Positions 61,501 to 64,000 of a stretch of DNA of 64,000 nucleotides are shown piece after piece. The DNA comes from Nyssa sinensis (lineage: Eukaryota; Streptophyta; Magnoliopsida; Cornales; Nyssaceae). Location of the stretch: contig VIRR01000504.1 in NCBI GenBank assembly GCA_008638375.1, positions 62,001-126,000 of the forward strand, in the 5' to 3' direction. Each line of letters begins with the position of its first letter. The first letter of the stretch is position 1. The translations under genes were made by a program, and so were the position numbers. The notes under the pieces were generated by a model. The model was not told the DNA's origin. It saw only the letters and a list, made by a program, of their open reading frames with translations, and ran no database searches.

Positions 61501-63088
61501 GCATAACCCAAACAATCCAAATAGTGAGAATAGCAAGTTCGACAAACCCTGTGCCACTATCCAATGCAAAATAAATGACTCAACAATTCCTCTTCTAAAA
61601 CAGCACATACAACAACAGTTCACAAGTGAGAATCCTTACTGTTGTCTATAAAAAAATTCATCTTCAGGGGAGCCTTCATTCCCCAAATTTTCTTAGATAG
61701 GAACATATTCTCCCTCCCTCCTGAGAGCTCATCATAGTAGGAACAGACAGAAAACACCAAACCCTTCCACACGCCGCTCCCATGGGAAGATCCCATTTCC
61801 TTTGACGTCCACCCTCCCCACACACACCCAAACTTCCTCTCAGCTAACCTCCTCCACAATGACCGACTCACCCAAGAAAATTGCCACAACCACTTCCCCA
61901 GCAATACCTGATTAAACACCATTGGCTTCTCTACCCCAAGTCCTTCCATCCCATTGGATCTATATAACCTATTATCATAATATGACCCATGAACCAAACT
62001 ATAGCCGCCCAAAAAATATGTAACTTACCAAATTGCCATTGACTCTAAAAACTTAACAAAATATGAAAATAATTAAATTAAGAACAAAGTAAATTAAAAG
62101 CAACGTAAATAAGAACAAAAACAATTTAAAACTTGATTCTAAGATGTCCCAAGTGGGTCAAGTCTTGAAGTCTAACCAATTTCCAAAATTTTCCACTTTT
62201 TGAATTTTTGCATTCTTGAGATTCTAATGGATTGCATCAGTCTCCCCCGATTGGAGAAAACTCAACATCTTCCACCGCAAACAAAAACATCAAGTATGCA
62301 TTCTTTTCCTTTTTATTTCTTATTCTTCCCTGTTTCCTCCTCCTCCCCCTTCTATCTCCTCCCTCCATAAGACATGGCAACCGGACACATCTCGAGCTTT
62401 AGATGTGCCTAAAGTAATGTCCTGAACATGTATGCAAGTTGTACTGAGAACAGTACTCTGTAATAACTAAGCAACTCTAGGTAAAATAGATCATAGGTAA
62501 ATTTGTATACAGAAACTTGTCCTCTCAACTCCAACACAATATTAGCACACATTCTAGGCAGTAAAAAAATCCCACAAGGCTAGTTTCAACTAGACCATCC
62601 CCGATCAAGGAATTTAGAGATTAAACCAACAAGGTTACTATAAAAGTTATGTTCCACTATAGCCCACAGGGTTCCAAAACCAGTACATGCATAATGCATG
62701 CAGCATGAGCTGGATGGAGAAAAAAAATAATTAGAACATAAAAAACAAAAAAAATAAGGCACTTCTAGAGAAAAGGAGTACCGGCAGCGTTCTGCACAGT
62801 GAACAAGTGATCCCTGCTCTGAGGGATTTCCACAAAATAGTGTTTGCATGTTATCAGCTAAAATTAATATGCCAATCCAATTGATTGAGCAGCATTTATC
62901 ACCCCAAGAATATGAAAGTATATAAAATATTCTGTGGGGGAAAAGAGAAAATGACAAAAGGTCAAAAAGGGTTAATTTCAAGACACTAAACATACCTCGC
63001 CATATCCACAGGCAAAATGCAATGCTGTCCTTCCCTCTGAATCTTCTTCATCTTTATCAGCACCCGAGGCCAGTGCATTCTTCAAACC
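55487..63088 (-). CDS. AKR2: AKR2-type ankyrin-repeat protein, last three exons (partial)
   Basis: The join on the minus strand is 63088-62996, 55815-55676 and 55586-55487 (333 bp: 110 codons plus stop). All junctions are GT-AG and phases agree. The product is the C-terminal ankyrin block: [64 protein letters not shown] and a tail [18 protein letters not shown], the hallmark end of plant AKR2. In Arabidopsis AKR2 is a cytosolic chaperone of about 340 aa that binds chloroplast outer-envelope proteins through these repeats. The N-terminal two thirds lie beyond 64,000. The first intron seen here is 7.2 kb and full of transposons. No inactivating change is visible. Confidence 0.93.
55676..55815 (-). 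CDS. AKR2: AKR2 penultimate exon
   Basis: Acceptor TTCCAG|GTG, donor GCTGT|GTAAGC (phase 2). 140 bp covering [20 protein letters not shown] and [20 protein letters not shown], i.e. the rest of one ankyrin repeat and most of the next. The last codon, Val, is completed by the next exon. Confidence 0.95.
57295..57587. mobile_element. hAT-like element, right end only
   Basis: The right end ATATTGCCACCCCTA and the GTGTTCGGGTTATAATCGGG-like subterminal words (read inverted) match the family at 33070-34160 and 45963-46511. No left end TAGGGGTG was found between here and the exon, so it is truncated or its left end has decayed in the AT-rich stretch. Confidence 0.6.
59417..59514 (-). mobile_element. 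SINE-like unit, copy 1
   Basis: On the minus strand, ACCTAGTGTTAGCTTGAATA (A-box-like) is followed by GAGAATTCGAGTCTCAAATG (B-box-like), then a TG/T tail. It is repeated at 59555-59652. Confidence 0.5.
59555..59652 (-). mobile_element. SINE-like unit, copy 2
   Basis: Nearly identical to 59417-59514, and separated from it by a TTTTTCTTTTTC/AAAAA tract. Together they form a 138-bp-period duplication. Confidence 0.5.
59669..60939. mobile_element. Terminal-inverted-repeat element, 1.27 kb
   Basis: The left end AGGGTAAATTACACTGACC and right end GGTCAGTGTATTTTACCCT are inverted repeats. Similarity continues inward (CCCCTATTAG.. against ..CTAACGGAGGGG). No transposase, and the target duplication is unclear, so superfamily assignment (Mutator-like is possible) is open. 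The interior holds several TATATA/TGTGTG tracts. Confidence 0.75.
61141..62030 (-). pseudogene. LINE (L1-type) 3' region, broken
   Basis: A T-run near 61,147 complements the A tail. The minus-strand reading gives [40 protein letters not shown] and [15 protein letters not shown] at 61,620-61,970. Then the zf-RVT part [20 protein letters not shown] at about 61,510-61,590. The coding stretch between RT tail and zf-RVT is shortened compared with the other LINEs here. Confidence 0.8.
62232..62285 (-). mobile_element. Gypsy 3' junction fragment
   Basis: GCATCAGTCTCCCCCGATTG followed by GGAGAAAACTCAACATC mirrors the LTR/purine-tract junction of the gypsy element at 15,853-15,895 (GCATCGGTCTCCCCTGG..GAGAAAACTTGAC). 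It is a relic of a related element. Confidence 0.5.
62996..63088 (-). CDS. AKR2: AKR2 antepenultimate exon
   Basis: Acceptor TTAG|GGTTTG, donor GGCGAG|GTATGT. 31 codons, phase 0 at both ends. It encodes [20 protein letters not shown] and the start of an ankyrin repeat, [11 protein letters not shown]. Confidence 0.92.
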
Positions 63089-63552
63089 CTAATTGTTCAA
63101 TAGAGTGAAAACTTTATTAATAATTTTGAATATCTACGTAAAATGAACCCAATATCAAACAAATTCACTTCATCTTAATTACGTAGATCAATAAAAAAGA
63201 ATTATATCAAGGAAGTTCTGATTACTAGTAACTTAAATGGGAACAATATCACTCACATACTGAAAACATTGGCTATAAAAACATAGTCAGGTACAAGTTT
63301 AATGTGTAGCTGTACATTTTCTACAGTATCTACCAATTATTAAGAAAAATAGCTCCAAATATTAGGATATTTTCCAATAAACCAAGATTTTTCCAATCAA
63401 GCATACAAAAAGGTAAATTTTTTACTTTAAGGCATACAAAAGAAAATTTTTTATAAGAAATTAAGGGGCCAATTTTATCCCATGGAAGCTGCAAATTATT
63501 AAAAAAACACAAATATGCCAAATTTTATGGCATAATTCCACAGTGAATTACT
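63089..63552. other. AKR2 intron sequence, nothing recognised
   Basis: This is intron upstream of the 63088 acceptor. It is AT-rich and no further exon is recognisable before the window end. Confidence 0.5.
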
Positions 63553-63840
63553 AAGAAGCACAGATACATACACATGACATGGATATACAAACATGACATT
63601 TCTTAAAAAAAGTAGACAACGGATACATCAGGGACACATTGAATATATTTTTTGTATGACCATATAATAAAAACCTAATATTATTTTAATCAAAATTGTC
63701 ATATCAAAATAACAAATCCTTTAAACAAAAAAAAAATGGAGAAGAAAAGGATTTTAGAATTTTTTTTTATAAAAATTGACACTCTTTTTTCGCATGTCCG
63801 ACACTGACACATGAGGCAAAATAGAGTGTTTGTGCTTCAC
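63553..63840. mobile_element. MITE-like unit, copy 2
   Basis: The left end AGAAGCACAGATAC and right end TTTGTGCTTCAC form a short inverted repeat around GAAGCACA. The interior words (GACATGGATA, ACGGATACAT, ATGTCCGACACTGACAC) match 28079-28430. It lies in the next upstream AKR2 intron. Confidence 0.55.
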
Positions 63841-64000
63841 AGGTAAAACATAACTCCTCATTTTTTAAACTCTATGAATTTGTTCAGGATTTAATTTAAT
63901 GGAGAATGTATTATATAGTGATTTAATTATAATAGTGACAAAACATGGTGCACACCGGTGACCTCCAACTCAAGCATATGTTGCCTAATAGAAGTAACTA

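Larger units (their letters stand above)
55816..62995 (-). other. AKR2 intron (7.2 kb)
   Basis: Donor GTATGT at 62,995, acceptor TTCCAG at 55,816. From right to left it contains a gypsy junction fragment, a LINE 3' region, an inverted-repeat element, a duplicated SINE-like unit and a hAT remnant. The stretches 55,816-57,290 (AT-rich), 57,588-59,400 and 62,290-62,990 show nothing assignable; a 79-codon minus frame at 57880-58119 has no recognisable family. Confidence 0.88.

Overview
The window is nuclear DNA from a flowering plant with a large, transposon-rich genome. It holds split genes with GT-AG introns, a plastid-type CLC channel gene, an AKR2 ankyrin gene, and plant families of LTR retrotransposons, TRIMs, LINEs, a SINE and hAT-like elements. 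The species cannot be fixed from sequence alone. I found no CRISPR array, operon, rRNA gene or bacterial-type system, and no convincing new protein system. The unusual content is the density and nesting of mobile DNA inside the introns of two housekeeping-type genes.

Layout. (1) 1-8.5 kb: remnants of LTR elements on the minus strand. They are a gypsy-type LTR ending at 3458, a copia RT/RNase H fragment, a copia LTR of about 1.47 kb, and a second probable gypsy-type LTR. (2) 8.5-11.0 kb: upstream region of the first gene. (3) 11,043-44,264 (+): a complete six-exon CLC-e-type chloride channel/transporter gene. It encodes 780 aa (exons 11043-11519, 22328-22718, 25445-25645, 41510-41976, 42981-43541, 44019-44264). 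All splice phases agree and the frame is open throughout. Its three large introns (10.8, 2.7 and 15.9 kb) are packed with nested transposons. (4) 44.3-55.2 kb: the region between two convergent genes. It holds a hAT-like element with a perfect 8-bp target duplication, a copia LTR plus broken gag carrying a complete TRIM, a gypsy-type LTR piece, and an RTE-type LINE with an internal deletion. (5) 55,487-63,088 (-): the last three exons of an AKR2-type ankyrin-repeat gene. Its 7.2-kb intron holds a hAT remnant, a duplicated SINE-like unit, an element with GGGTAAATTACACTGACC-type inverted ends, and a LINE fragment. The 5' part of the gene lies beyond the right edge.

Both host genes point to the plastid: CLC-e (known in Arabidopsis as a thylakoid CLC) and AKR2 (known as a cytosolic chaperone for chloroplast outer-envelope proteins). 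They are convergent neighbours about 11 kb apart; nothing here shows that they are co-regulated.

The best structural evidence is a series of insertions with readable target-site duplications. These are two TRIMs (5-bp TSDs TCTTG and AATTT), a SINE (15-bp TSD), and six hAT-like elements (8-bp TSDs, three of them perfect). There is also a gypsy element inside a copia element, and a 10-kb nest in intron 3 where one LINE is split by a solo-LTR-like unit, a hAT-in-hAT pair and a whole copia element. All alignments were made by eye; percentages and family names are approximate.
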